From contig CADECW010000021.1 in the NCBI GenBank assembly GCA_902825855.1, forward strand, positions 1 to 64,000: a stretch of 64,000 nt of DNA, given 5' to 3'. The notes beneath the pieces are model-generated. The model was given only the letters and a program-made list of their open reading frames with translations. It did not search any database and was not told where the DNA came from. Each line of letters opens with the position of its first letter. Within the stretch, counting starts at the first letter, position 1. Shown here piece after piece: positions 49,048 to 57,766 of this stretch. Source of the DNA: an uncultured Rhodospirillales bacterium (GTDB taxonomy: Bacteria > Pseudomonadota > Alphaproteobacteria > Reyranellales > Reyranellaceae). The position numbers and the translations under genes are program-made.

Positions 49048-49494
49048 ATGCTTTTGGAAGCAATGCTGAAGCTTCATGCAGCGCGTGGTCTTTTGCCCGG
49101 GCTCGATACGCCGCTCGGCGGCGAGATTCTGATCTGGCTGCTGAAGGCGCGCGAGCGGCCGCGGCCCCTGATGGATTTGTACAATTCGAGCCGGTTTTCG
49201 GAGCCAACTGTCCGCACTCTACTGATGCGGCTGGTCGATCAAGGGCTTGTCGCCTTCCATTCCGACGATGTCGACCAGCGGAATCGCTTCGCGAAGCCGA
49301 CGCCGAAGCTCGTCGCGGCGGTTGAAGGCTACCTGGCGCTCGTTGTGAAGGCGGCTGCGCTGGCTGCAGAAGAGCTGCCATATGCCAAGCCCTCGATGGC
49401 TTCCCAGCCAACTGGTGCCAACGTGATGCGCGCTGTCGAAGTGGCCAATGCACCTGCCAAATCCTTGGGCAGCGAAGCGACTCTGGCTAACTAG
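49048..49494 (+). CDS. MarR-like winged-helix protein (paralogue 1)
   Basis: This 148-residue protein has a winged-helix core with RPLMDLYNSSRFSEPTVRTLLMRLVDQGLVAF as the recognition region, then DVDQRNRFAKPTPKLVAAVEGYLALV. The same pattern recurs in the protein at 52778-53167, indicating paralogy. GGGAGG 6 bp before ATG 49048 fixes the start. It is divergent from tspO and overlaps the convergent H1-like gene by 8 bp. A DNA-binding regulator is likely; the ligand and targets are unknown. Confidence 0.75.
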   Translation: MLLEAMLKLHAARGLLPGLDTPLGGEILIWLLKARERPRPLMDLYNSSRFSEPTVRTLLMRLVDQGLVAFHSDDVDQRNRFAKPTPKLVAAVEGYLALVVKAAALAAEELPYAKPSMASQPTGANVMRAVEVANAPAKSLGSEATLAN

Positions 49495-49768
49495 CCTTCC
49501 TGCGCGTCTTCTTCTTTGCGGCCTTGCCAGACGAACGCTTGGTATGCGACGCGGTTCGCTTCGCGATCTTTGCCGCTTTCTTGGTGGCCTTCACCGTTGT
49601 CTTGCGTCGACCGGTCTTGCGCTTGCCACTGGCCTTGCGTTTTGTGGCGCCGATAGCTTCGATGCCACGCTGCACGACCTTGACCGCCTCGCGCACGGCT
49701 TTCACGGCCGCAATCTCAGCGGTGACAACGGCGTCGGTCGCGGTGTCAGCTAGCGTCTTCCTGGCCAT
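49487..49768 (-). CDS. Histone H1-like Lys/Ala-rich DNA-binding protein
   Basis: This 93-residue protein has a helical N-terminal half (TATDAVVTAEIAAVKAVREAVKVVQRG) and a basic tail rich in K, R, T and A (KRKTGRRKTTVKATKK-type), resembling bacterial H1-like proteins that bind DNA without sequence specificity. The low-complexity tail limits homology inference. It overlaps the end of the winged-helix gene on the opposite strand. Confidence 0.65.
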   Translation of the reverse strand: MARKTLADTATDAVVTAEIAAVKAVREAVKVVQRGIEAIGATKRKASGKRKTGRRKTTVKATKKAAKIAKRTASHTKRSSGKAAKKKTRRKAS

Positions 49769-49908
49769 TTCGAACTCCTTGCGTTTGATTCCAGGTGGTC
49801 AGCCGGCACCATGGAAAGTTTGTGCTGCTGGCGACCAAGTCGGCCAGAACTGGTGATGGACGAAGGTGTCAGTTGCCATAAAAAGCCCCGCGGCAATAGC
49901 TGCTTTCT

Positions 49909-50019
49909 GTGATCGACACGCTCTTCGCGTTGCCTGACGGGACACTGCTCCTGACGTGGGCGTCCGCCTTGTCGGTACTTGTCGTGCTCATCTCGTCGCT
50001 GGTGCATCGCGCTCCCTGA
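49909..50019 (+). CDS. Possible single-helix membrane micro-protein (36 residues)
   Basis: A GTG-started frame encodes one hydrophobic helix (LLLTWASALSVLVVLISSLV) with a short charged end (HRAP). No ribosome-binding site is evident. Support is the transmembrane pattern only. Confidence 0.25.
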   Translation: MIDTLFALPDGTLLLTWASALSVLVVLISSLVHRAP

Positions 50020-50096
50020 CAGGCAGAGCAAGCGCATCCCCAAGCCCTGCAAGACACGGAGGATTGACGTTGTCGATATGCGCCGGAGGATCAGTC

Positions 50097-50228
50097 ATGA
50101 CTGACCTGCGACGCCGAATGGTCCGGCTGGAAGCGGTTCCTGGAGCCGCAAGCGGCATCTTGGGAATCGCCAGCGGCTATTGTATTTCTCCGCACAGCAA
50201 AGGCTCCCGTGCGAGTTGGGAGGAGTAA
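50097..50228 (+). CDS. Possible small protein upstream of RTX copy 2 (43 residues)
   Basis: ATG 50097 follows a strong CGGAGGA site (50084-50090) by 6 bp. The 43-residue product is basic at the N-terminus (MTDLRRRMVRLEA) and has no recognised domain. It ends 16 bp before the esterase start, so it could be a leader or coupled gene. Confidence 0.35.
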   Translation: MTDLRRRMVRLEAVPGAASGILGIASGYCISPHSKGSRASWEE

Positions 50229-50244
50229 GAGGAGAAGTAAGTCG

Positions 50245-52449
50245 ATGGCAAGCCCGGGCTTCGCTGAGATCTACGCATTTGGAGACAGCCTCTCCGATAG
50301 TGGAAGGATTTTCCAGGTCAGTAACCAGTTGCTCTCCCTTGCCGTAGCTGCCGGCATCGACACCCAAGGGCTACAACCATTTCCTGTCAGCCCTCCATAT
50401 GCGGGCAAGTTTTCCAACGGGGCCGTGCTACCTGAAATCATCGCCGATCTGCTTGATGCGAAACTGGTCAATTTTGCTTTCGGCGGCGCCGAAGCTCTTG
50501 GCACGCAATCCCTTCGCGAGGCCGCCGGCTCGGCAATTCCAGCACCGGTGCTAACCGCCATCGACGCACTCTCGCCCGCGGAGAGGGCGCCTATTGAAGC
50601 GACGCTCAGTCAGAATATCAATCTTCCAAGACAGCTCGCGGATCTCATAGCAGAGACATCCACGCATCACCCTTCGGCAGATTCAGCGCTGCTGAGTTTG
50701 ATCGGACTCGACGACCTTCGCGCACTTGCTGAGACTTACGACGCCGACAATCCGTTCGCTCTGATTGGCAGCACGTTGCAAATGGCCGCGGAAATTGTAC
50801 AAGCCAATGTCGACTTTGCCCGCACCGCGCTTGGCCTTGGGATCGGCACCGTTATTTTCGAGACGCTGCCCCTAGCCAACTTTTTCCCCGCCAGTTCCAA
50901 GCTTCCTGTCGAAATCTCGACTTTTGGCGACGCCGCCATCAGCGCAATCAATCTTGGTCTCCAGACTGGTGGGTCGGTGCTGCGCCTGCAGGGCTATGAC
51001 GTCCGCGTCGTCGATCTTGCAAGAATGGCGGACGACATCACTGCAGATCCCGCGACCTTTGGGTTCGTGAGCCCTGATCAGCCGACGTTGCTGGCGAACG
51101 GTACCGAATTTGCCGTTAACCCCTTGGCTCCACCCATCGAGCAGACCGCTTTCTTCGATTTTGTCCATCCGACCACGAATCTGCACGGTGTGCTCGCAGC
51201 GTTTTCGGCGCTATCGCTAACTCATCACAACGACTTCCGAGGCAACGACAACGATTTCATCAACGCCGGTCCTGGCGAAGATTTAATCCTCGCTGGCACT
51301 GGAAACGATCAGGCTTGGCTCGGCGACGGCAATGACGTCCTGCTGAGCGGCCTTGGCGATGATATGGCCGATGGTGAAATGGGCTCCGATCTGCTTTCAG
51401 GCGGCTCGGGCAACGATCGACTTTCGGGCGGCGCTGGAGCGGACGTGCTTGCGGGCAACACGGGCGATGACACGCTCGAGGGTGGCCCTGGCGACGACAC
51501 TCTCATCGATGGCAGCGGCAACGATAAGATACTGGCCGGCGCGGGCGACGATATCATCTTCGATGAAGCTGGACATCTGGGGGCTACCACCGGCGAAAAC
51601 GACAACTACCACCTGCCGGATGTTGCATATTTTCTTAGAGCGTTCGGAAACAACTCCGGGATACGTCAGGGCGGGGGCGACGATTATGTCGATGGTGGTG
51701 AGGGCATGGACACCGCCCATTACGCCAGCCCGTCGAGCCACTACAAACTCGTCATAGATCAGAGCACGATCACGGTGTTGGATCGGGTTGAGCCTGATGG
51801 CTTCGACACTTTGGTAAGTGTTGAGCGGGCCCAGTTCGCCGACCAGACATTGGAAACAACTTGGTTCACCAAGGCCGCTTCCGTGCCAGCAGCTCCCTTT
51901 GCAGTCCTGACCGATATGTACTTGGCCTATCTCGACCGCGCACCGGACGCGGTCGGGCTGTTTTATTGGGCGAGCAGGTTCAGTGACGGCATGACCTTGC
52001 AAGAAGTAGCGAGAAGTTTTTTCGTCCAGCCCGAGACAATTGCTGCTTATGCTGCCGGCCAATCAACTACGGAGTTTGTCGCCAAGGTCTACGACAATGT
52101 ACTTGGACGGGCTCCGGACCAGCCTGGACTGGATTATTGGATCGATGCGCTTCAGACTGGCGACGTCACGAAGGAAGAGTTCAACCTCGCCATAATCCAT
52201 GGCGCAAGAGCGGCGACTGGCAGTCCCGCCGATGCTCGGTATCTGGCGAATAGGGACTTGGTAGGGAAGGCCTATGCCATGACGGAGGGGCTGAGCAATG
52301 TTGCTTGGGCGAAGACCGTGATGGCTGATGTAGATGGGACTGCTGCGAGCGTGCAGGCTGCATTGCAGGTTATCGATGGAATGGCTACCGCTGCTGCAGC
52401 GCCCGGTAGCCCGGAGCTTGTCGTGCAGCTCATAGGGGTGGTGGTGTAA
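50245..52449 (+). CDS. GDSL/SGNH esterase-like RTX protein with DUF4214 domain (copy 2)
   Basis: This 734-residue paralogue of the protein at 43530 has the same order: SGNH domain, RTX nonapeptides, and DUF4214 repeats (MYLAYLDRAPDAVGLFYWASRF; VYDNVLGRAPDQPGLDYWIDAL). Block I GDSLSDSG (Ser15), block II NFAFGGA and block V FFDFVHPTT are intact. Block III reads IGLDDL, with Asp156 where copy 1 has the oxyanion-hole Asn. GGAGAAG about 8 bp before ATG 50245 sets the start. Codon use is less GC-biased than in copy 1. Activity may be reduced or altered. Confidence 0.88.
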   Translation: MASPGFAEIYAFGDSLSDSGRIFQVSNQLLSLAVAAGIDTQGLQPFPVSPPYAGKFSNGAVLPEIIADLLDAKLVNFAFGGAEALGTQSLREAAGSAIPAPVLTAIDALSPAERAPIEATLSQNINLPRQLADLIAETSTHHPSADSALLSLIGLDDLRALAETYDADNPFALIGSTLQMAAEIVQANVDFARTALGLGIGTVIFETLPLANFFPASSKLPVEISTFGDAAISAINLGLQTGGSVLRLQGYDVRVVDLARMADDITADPATFGFVSPDQPTLLANGTEFAVNPLAPPIEQTAFFDFVHPTTNLHGVLAAFSALSLTHHNDFRGNDNDFINAGPGEDLILAGTGNDQAWLGDGNDVLLSGLGDDMADGEMGSDLLSGGSGNDRLSGGAGADVLAGNTGDDTLEGGPGDDTLIDGSGNDKILAGAGDDIIFDEAGHLGATTGENDNYHLPDVAYFLRAFGNNSGIRQGGGDDYVDGGEGMDTAHYASPSSHYKLVIDQSTITVLDRVEPDGFDTLVSVERAQFADQTLETTWFTKAASVPAAPFAVLTDMYLAYLDRAPDAVGLFYWASRFSDGMTLQEVARSFFVQPETIAAYAAGQSTTEFVAKVYDNVLGRAPDQPGLDYWIDALQTGDVTKEEFNLAIIHGARAATGSPADARYLANRDLVGKAYAMTEGLSNVAWAKTVMADVDGTAASVQAALQVIDGMATAAAAPGSPELVVQLIGVVV

Positions 52450-52777
52450 TCGAGCTTGCCATGACTGGAAGTTCAATTGGGCTTGTCCCCAGGGCAAAAG
52501 GATGTAGCCCCGTTCGATTGGTCATTACCTTCGCTTCGTAGGACATCACGGCCGGCAATGTCTCAGGCAGGCGAACGGGCAGCTCGGCCAAGCCTTCGTT
52601 GCGTTCGCTCCCGGCAGCGGCTCCAGATCCTCGCCATCGCGACGACATCACCAGCCGGGTGGCGCGTCCGCTTGGTCGACAGAGATTCCCGTCGGCGTGC
52701 CGGCGCTGCCCTGGGTTGGCTTGGCAGCGAACGCCGTACGAGTCTCTGCGATCGGTTTCGAGCGCAGGCCAGGGCTT
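52450..52777. other. Intergenic region between convergent RTX copy 2 and winged-helix paralogue 2
   Basis: No gene is seen. Short frames on both strands lack ribosome-binding sites and protein-like composition. Confidence 0.45.
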
Positions 52778-53167
52778 TCAAGTTCCGAAACGTTCTATCG
52801 GCCGAGGACGGGCCATCGCCGGGGCCGGCGTCGCCAACTCGCTCGATTGGTCCGTTGTCACCAGTGCCCTGGTAAAGAGCGCCCTGTAGGAATCGAGAGC
52901 CATCAGAAGCTTCGGCGTTGCCTGCGCAAATGTCTGCCGCTGGTCGTCGGTATCTTCGCTGAGACTAACAAAGCCTTGGTCGACAAGCCGCTTCAGAGCC
53001 GTCCGCATGGTGGGCTCAGAGAACCGGCTTGAGCGATAGAGGTCCTTCAGAGGTCGTCGCCCGTGGGGACGCATCAGCCAGAAGACTATTGTCCTTCCCT
53101 TTTCCTCATCAAACCCCGGCACTGAAGACTGGGCCTTTTGTAGCTCTTCGATAAAATCGCAGAACAT
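52778..53167 (-). CDS. MarR-like winged-helix protein (paralogue 2)
   Basis: This 129-residue winged-helix protein has the recognition region RPLKDLYRSSRFSEPTMRTALKRLVDQGFV followed by DTDDQRQTFAQATPKLLMALDSYRAL, clearly related to the protein at 49048. GGAGG 7 bp before the ATG ending at 53167 sets the start. A perfect ATGAGC-GATT-GCTCAT palindrome at 53291-53306 upstream is a candidate operator. It converges on the second RTX gene; regulation of that gene is possible but unproven. Confidence 0.75.
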   Translation of the reverse strand: MFCDFIEELQKAQSSVPGFDEEKGRTIVFWLMRPHGRRPLKDLYRSSRFSEPTMRTALKRLVDQGFVSLSEDTDDQRQTFAQATPKLLMALDSYRALFTRALVTTDQSSELATPAPAMARPRPIERFGT

Positions 53168-53290
53168 CGCCGCCCTCCGATCACCACCTGGATCGGCTCC
53201 GGAAAGTATAGAAGTTGCGCTACACCGGCTGTGACGGCCGTCACTTAGACGATCAAACATGCGAAAATATCTTTGGGCGTTCCAACGGAT

Positions 53291-53306
53291 ATGAGCGATT
53301 GCTCAT
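53291..53306. promoter_or_regulatory. Palindrome upstream of winged-helix paralogue 2 (candidate operator)
   Basis: ATGAGC (53291-53296) and GCTCAT (53301-53306) form a perfect inverted repeat with a 4-base spacer, about 125 bp upstream of the winged-helix gene and 25 bp upstream of a short plus-strand frame. The size suits a MarR-type dimer site. Confidence 0.3.
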
Positions 53307-53329
53307 TTATGGTGTGAGAGGCCAAGGCG

Positions 53330-53449
53330 ATGCAGAGCATGGAGGCTGAAGCGCTGGACGTGCTCCAGGCTTCGCTGCGGTCCGATGACGAGCGCATGCG
53401 TCTGGAGGCGGTGAAGATCACGCTTCCTCAGACTGTTTACGAAGCTTGA
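53330..53449 (+). CDS. Possible short protein (39 residues)
   Basis: ATG 53330 opens a 39-codon frame giving a charged helical peptide (DVLQASLRSDDERMRLEAVKITLP), similar in feel to one HEAT-like or small-terminase helix pair. A weak AAGG site precedes it. It may be a fragment of a larger lost gene. Confidence 0.3.
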   Translation: MQSMEAEALDVLQASLRSDDERMRLEAVKITLPQTVYEA

Positions 53450-53633
53450 TTGCAGAACCTCTCCTTGCTGAGCTTTCTCGCCTGGATCTGGGCGCCGGCA
53501 GCCTGCAGCAGAAGAGCGGGGCGACACGGCTATTTGCGCGTTCAAGCATCTTGGCTTGGGAGGTATAGAGATGTTGGGGTCTGAGACGGGTGCTCATTGT
53601 GGGCATCGGCATCAACGAGAAGCGGAGACTGAC

Positions 53634-53873
53634 ATGATGAAATCTTCAATCCTCAGCGAGAAATCTTCGATCCTCATCGTGTTGGTGGCGGCAACCTTCC
53701 TCGGCGGCTGCGAGAACATGACGACAGGCCAGAAGGGCGCCGTAACGGGCGCGGCGCTCGGCACTGGCATTGGCGCGGTCGCCGGAGCCAGCTTTCCAGT
53801 GGTGATCGGCGCCGGCCTGATCGGTGGCGCTGCGGGCTACATCACGGGTTCGGCGATTGACAGTGGCAAGTAG
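53634..53873 (+). CDS. Small glycine-zipper lipoprotein
   Basis: This 79-residue protein has a signal peptide ending in the lipobox LGGC, so the Cys would be lipidated. A Gly-zipper follows (GAVTGAALGTGIGAVAGAS and GAGLIGGAAGYITGSAI), as in OsmB/YMGG-like outer-membrane lipoproteins. Such proteins are often stress-induced. ATG 53634 or 53637 may be the start. It is a single gene. Confidence 0.75.
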   Translation: MMKSSILSEKSSILIVLVAATFLGGCENMTTGQKGAVTGAALGTGIGAVAGASFPVVIGAGLIGGAAGYITGSAIDSGK

Positions 53874-54476
53874 CGAGGAAGGAGTCCGTTGCCGAGGCAG
53901 TTCGGCACCGGAGGGCAAAACGTTGCTGGATGGACTTCCTCACCGACTTTGCGCAGCGTAGGCGGCTTAGCCGCCGGCCCAGGAAAAATTTAGAGTCAGC
54001 GGCGGGAGACGTTCACGTTACGCGGTCGCCTGGTCGATCAAGTCTGCACGCACGCCTGCAGCATCGCCCTCCGCCGGAGGAGCAGATCCGCATGGTCGTA
54101 GCTCGCACGCGAGGCCGTTCCGGTCGGCGTGAGCAAGGGTAATCTCCACCAAAGCACTATCGAAGCCAGCCTCGTTGATCGATGCAGCGGCACAGTTCGT
54201 CCCCAATGCATCCCCACGCAGCGGCAGGACCACCACATAAAAAAAGCCCCGGAAATCCAAGGATTCCGGGGCCTAGTCAAACAGGGAGGCTTCACGTCTG
54301 GGAGACGTGGGATCATGAGGATCCCGAGTTTCGAACGCGAAAAGCGAACTGTTCGTGTCGAAAACCTGACTCGAAAATAGTCTTCGCATTGCACATGGGT
54401 AGGGGGGTATTTCCGGCAACTGGCATGCGATGGATGCATGCCTTTCATCGGCTATGCAATCCTGCAACTCTGCCTT
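53874..54476. other. Intergenic region downstream of the LysR gene and the lipoprotein
   Basis: No convincing gene is seen. It holds the minus-strand terminator at 54239-54272 and a small inverted repeat GGCATGC (54422-54428) with GCATGCC (54436-54442). Confidence 0.45.
54239..54272 (-). terminator. Rho-independent terminator, minus strand
   Basis: GCCCCGGAAATCC (54246-54258) pairs with GGATTCCGGGGC (54261-54272) with one bulge. On the minus strand the stem is followed by seven T residues (complement of 54239-54245). It lies about 200 bp downstream of the LysR gene and would end that transcript. Confidence 0.85.
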
Positions 54477-55367
54477 TCAGAAACGTGTCTCTGCCACCTT
54501 CCGCAGGAGGAAATCGCGGAACACGGCGATGCGTTTCGAGTGCCTCAATTCTTCGGGATAGGTGAAGTAGACATCGGTCGTACGGACATTCAGATCCGGC
54601 AGGACCATCTCGATCTTCGTCGATTCGCGCGCCAGATAGTCGGGCAGCGAGGCGATTCCCAGGCCCGATTCGACGGCGCGGAAGATGCCGTAAGTGTTGT
54701 TCACTCGCAGCACGACGACGCGGGCGGCCTGCTCGATGTTGCCCTCGCGCAGCAGCCAGTTGACGTCCTGCACAGGTGCGCGCGCGTCCTCGCCGAAAAT
54801 GATCAGGCGATGCTGGTCGAGTTCATCGACCGTCTTCGGCTTGCCGTAGCGCTGGATGTAGCCGTGCGAGGCGTAGACGTGGCTGCGCACGGTGAGCAGG
54901 TGGCGCTGCACGAGACCGGGCTGACGCGGCATGACCATGCGGATTGCGACATCCGCCTCACGCATGCCGAGATCGAGCTCGTTGTCCGACAGCACCAGGC
55001 TGACGTCGATCTCGGGGTAGGTCGCAATGAACTCATGCATCTGGGCGGTGAGCCAGGTCGAGCCGAAGCCGATGGTGGTCGTGACCTTCAGCCGGCCTGC
55101 CGGCTTGTCCTGGTTGGCGCGCAGCAGCGCCTCGGCGGTGTTGACCTTGGCGGCCATGTCGCGGGCGGTGCGGTACAGCAGTTCGCCCTGCTCGGTCAGA
55201 ATCAGGCCGCGCGCATGGCGATGGAACAGCATGACCCCGAGCTGCTCCTCGAGCGCACCGATCTGGCGCGAGATCGCAGACTGGCTGAGCTTCAGTGATT
55301 CGCCGGCGTGAGTAAAACTTCCCGCGTCAGCTACGGCCTGAAAGATCCGCAGCTTGTCCCAGTCCAT
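54477..55367 (-). CDS. LysR-family transcriptional regulator
   Basis: This 296-residue protein has the N-terminal LysR winged helix (MDWDKLRIFQAVADAGSFTHAGESLKLSQSAISRQIGALEEQLG pattern, key residues A-x-S-x-x-A-x-x-L-x-x-S-Q-x-A-x-S) and a periplasmic-binding-like effector domain. The C-terminus FYFTYPEELRHSKRIAVFRDFL type (VYFTYPEELRHS) is typical. It follows trxB by about 60 bp on the same strand, so it may be co-transcribed with it. The effector and targets are unknown. A terminator lies downstream. Confidence 0.93.
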   Translation of the reverse strand: MDWDKLRIFQAVADAGSFTHAGESLKLSQSAISRQIGALEEQLGVMLFHRHARGLILTEQGELLYRTARDMAAKVNTAEALLRANQDKPAGRLKVTTTIGFGSTWLTAQMHEFIATYPEIDVSLVLSDNELDLGMREADVAIRMVMPRQPGLVQRHLLTVRSHVYASHGYIQRYGKPKTVDELDQHRLIIFGEDARAPVQDVNWLLREGNIEQAARVVVLRVNNTYGIFRAVESGLGIASLPDYLARESTKIEMVLPDLNVRTTDVYFTYPEELRHSKRIAVFRDFLLRKVAETRF

Positions 55368-55427
55368 GATGTCGCCTCCCTAGGCCTCTGGCGGTCGCGC
55401 CGAAGGCCCTCTTCGCGCATTGCCCTG

Positions 55428-56399
55428 TTACTCCGCGGCTTGCGCGAGGCGGGCTTCCCGACCCGCCAACCATTTCTCCGCCTCGAGCGCTGCCATGCAG
55501 CCGGTGCCGGCCGCCGTTACGGCCTGACGGAAGATCTTGTCCTGCACGTCGCCCGCCGCATATACGCCTTCGACGTCGGTCGCCGTCGAATCGGGCTTGG
55601 TGATGAGATAGCCCTCGCTGTCCATGGCGAGCTTGCCTTTGAACAGCTCGGTATTGGGCGAATGGCCGATGGCGATGAACACGCCGTCGGTGGCGAGTTC
55701 CGTCTCCACCCCGGTCTTGACGTTCTTCACGCGCACGCCCTTGACCAGCGGCGCGGGCTTGGCCTCGCCCAGAATCTCCTGGAGTGCGTGATCCCACAGC
55801 ACCGTTATCTTGGGGTTCTTGAACAGACGATCCTGCAGGATCTTCTCGGCACGGAAGGCATCGCGACGATGGATGATCGTCACCTTCGAAGCGTGGTGCG
55901 TGAGATAGAGCGCCTCCTCGACCGCAGTGTTGCCGCCGCCGACCACGACCACTTCCTTGCCGCGAAAGAAGAAACCGTCGCAGGTCGCGCATGCCGACAC
56001 GCCGCCGCCGCGAAAGGTTTCCTCGGTCGGAATGCCTAGCCACTTGGCCGTGGCACCGGTCGAGATGATCAATGCATCTGCTTCATAGCGGTCGCCTGAA
56101 TCGCCGAGGCAGACGAACGGCCGGCGCGACAGGTCGACGTCGACGATAGTGTCGAAGAACAACTGCGTACCGACATGCTCCGACTGCTTCTGCATCTGCT
56201 CCATCAGCCAGGGGCCCTGAATAACGTCGGCGAAGCCCGGGTAATTCTCGACGTCAGTGGTAATGGTGAGTTGGCCTCCAGGCTGGATGCCCTGGACCAG
56301 CATCGGCTTCAGGCTGGCTCGAGCCGCATAGATGGCAGCCGTGTAACCGGCCGGTCCCGACCCCAGTATGAGCACCTTACCGCGATGAGTTGCCGCCAT
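55428..56399 (-). CDS. trxB: Thioredoxin reductase
   Basis: This 323-residue NADPH-dependent flavoenzyme reduces thioredoxin in the cytoplasm. It has the FAD-binding GSGPAGYTAAIYAARA, the active-site CATC (C137-C140) in VSACATCDGFFF, the NADPH-binding GGGNTAVEEALYL and the C-terminal GVYAAGDVQDKIFRQAVTAAGTGCMAA. The length is standard. It precedes the LysR gene and is divergent from the Lrp regulator. Confidence 0.97.
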   Translation of the reverse strand: MAATHRGKVLILGSGPAGYTAAIYAARASLKPMLVQGIQPGGQLTITTDVENYPGFADVIQGPWLMEQMQKQSEHVGTQLFFDTIVDVDLSRRPFVCLGDSGDRYEADALIISTGATAKWLGIPTEETFRGGGVSACATCDGFFFRGKEVVVVGGGNTAVEEALYLTHHASKVTIIHRRDAFRAEKILQDRLFKNPKITVLWDHALQEILGEAKPAPLVKGVRVKNVKTGVETELATDGVFIAIGHSPNTELFKGKLAMDSEGYLITKPDSTATDVEGVYAAGDVQDKIFRQAVTAAGTGCMAALEAEKWLAGREARLAQAAE

Positions 56400-56574
56400 G
56401 ACCTACCCGCATCCCGCAAACCGCATATCTTGGACATATATGCAAACCTCGCGCGGTATGCACGGGTGATCTGAGACCTCGGCGCAATTGTTCACAGAGA
56501 GCTGACGCAAACCCGCAACTTTATTGCGCGGCAGGCATGGTTCTGGCATAGAGCGCGGCCAACGGAGGAAATTG

Positions 56575-57051
56575 ATGGCCCGTGCAAAGCTCGATCGGAT
56601 TGATCGGCGCATTCTCAGCGACCTGCAGGCGAATGGGCGCATGACCAACGTGGAGCTGGCCGAACGCGCCGGCATTTCTGCCCCGCCCTGCCTGAGGCGT
56701 GTGCGGGCGCTCGAGCGGGCAGGCATCATCAAAGGTTACCATGCGGAACTGAGCCCCGAGACCCTGGGCTACAGCGTTTCGGTATTCGCGCTGGTCGGCC
56801 TGAACAGCCAGGCTGAAATCGACCTCAAGGCATTCGAAGAACTCATCGCAAAGTGGGATGAGGTGCGCGAATGCCACATGCTGGCCGGCGAGGCCGACTT
56901 CCTGCTGAAGATCGTCGCGGAGACCTGGGACGAGTACCAGAAATTCCTGACGACGCGCCTCACATCGGCGCCCAACGTCAGCCACGTGAAATCCATGATG
57001 GTGTTCCGCACTGCCAAGCAGCTCCCGGGAGTGCCGATCTCGGTGGAATAG
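56575..57051 (+). CDS. Lrp/AsnC-family transcriptional regulator
   Basis: This 158-residue regulator has the AsnC-type helix-turn-helix (LDRIDRRILSDLQANGRMTNVELAERAGIS) and the RAM effector domain (GYSVSVFALVGLNSQAEID to ECHMLAGEADFLLKI). GGAGGAA before ATG 56575 sets the start. It may respond to an amino acid. It is divergent from trxB and co-directional with the YciB-like gene. Confidence 0.93.
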   Translation: MARAKLDRIDRRILSDLQANGRMTNVELAERAGISAPPCLRRVRALERAGIIKGYHAELSPETLGYSVSVFALVGLNSQAEIDLKAFEELIAKWDEVRECHMLAGEADFLLKIVAETWDEYQKFLTTRLTSAPNVSHVKSMMVFRTAKQLPGVPISVE

Positions 57052-57181
57052 GCTGGTGTTCCCCGTGCCCTGAATACCGGTCCAACCTCCCCCGGGATAA
57101 TCCGAGATTCCTCTTGCGGGAAACGGTGTGTATCTATAGCGTGCGAAAAATACACGGCGTTACCGCTTCACGGAGGCTCAC

Positions 57182-57766
57182 ATGGCCAACCTGATGCATT
57201 CGGCCCGGTTGCTCGTCTCGGACCTCGCCTCGACGATCCTGTTTCTGGTCGTCCTGCTGACTACCAAGGACCTGATGCTGGCGGTGGGGCTGGGCGTCGG
57301 GCTTGGCGTCATTCAGATCGGCTGGATGAAGCTGCGCCGCCAGAAGATCGACACGATGCAGTGGCTCAGCATCGGCCTGGTAGTGGCCTCCGGCATCGCC
57401 ACCATGCTGACCAGCGATGCGCGCTTCGTGATGCTGAAGCCGTCGGTCATCTACTGCATCGTCGGCGCCTACATGCTGCGGCCGGGCTGGATGAATCGCT
57501 ACATGCCGCCGATCGCCGTGCAGATGGTGCCCGACATCGCCTGGATTTTCGGCTTCGTATGGGCCGGCCTGATGTTCGGCTCGGCCGCGCTCAACATCGT
57601 GCTCGCGCTGACGCTCGATCCGGTCACCTGGTCGGCGTCCATGTCGATCTGGGGCATCGCCAGCAAGGTCGCGCTGTTCCTGATCCAGTACGTGATCATG
57701 CGCGCCATCGGCGTGCGGCGCGGCCGGCGGGCCGCCGCCGCGGCTTCGGTCCCGGCCTCTACTTGA
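57182..57766 (+). CDS. YciB/IspZ-like inner-membrane protein (septation protein A family)
   Basis: This 194-residue protein has about five helices and a YciB-like organisation: [49 protein letters not shown], and [18 protein letters not shown]. YciB relatives contribute to envelope maintenance and division. A weak TATAGC -10-like element at 57135-57140 may drive it. It overlaps the end of the convergent greA gene by 8 bp. Confidence 0.78.
   Translation: MANLMHSARLLVSDLASTILFLVVLLTTKDLMLAVGLGVGLGVIQIGWMKLRRQKIDTMQWLSIGLVVASGIATMLTSDARFVMLKPSVIYCIVGAYMLRPGWMNRYMPPIAVQMVPDIAWIFGFVWAGLMFGSAALNIVLALTLDPVTWSASMSIWGIASKVALFLIQYVIMRAIGVRRGRRAAAAASVPAST

Larger units (their letters stand above)
49769..50244. 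other. Leader region of the second RTX esterase with two possible micro-genes
   Basis: The interval holds two short plus-strand frames described separately (49909-50019 and 50097-50228) and presumably the H1-like promoter on the minus strand. No long gene is supported. Confidence 0.4.

Noticed and set aside
53447-53532. TGA at the end of the 39-residue frame considered as a second selenocysteine codon
   Set aside because: The downstream frame loses protein character, there is no redox motif, and no SECIS-like hairpin was recognised.
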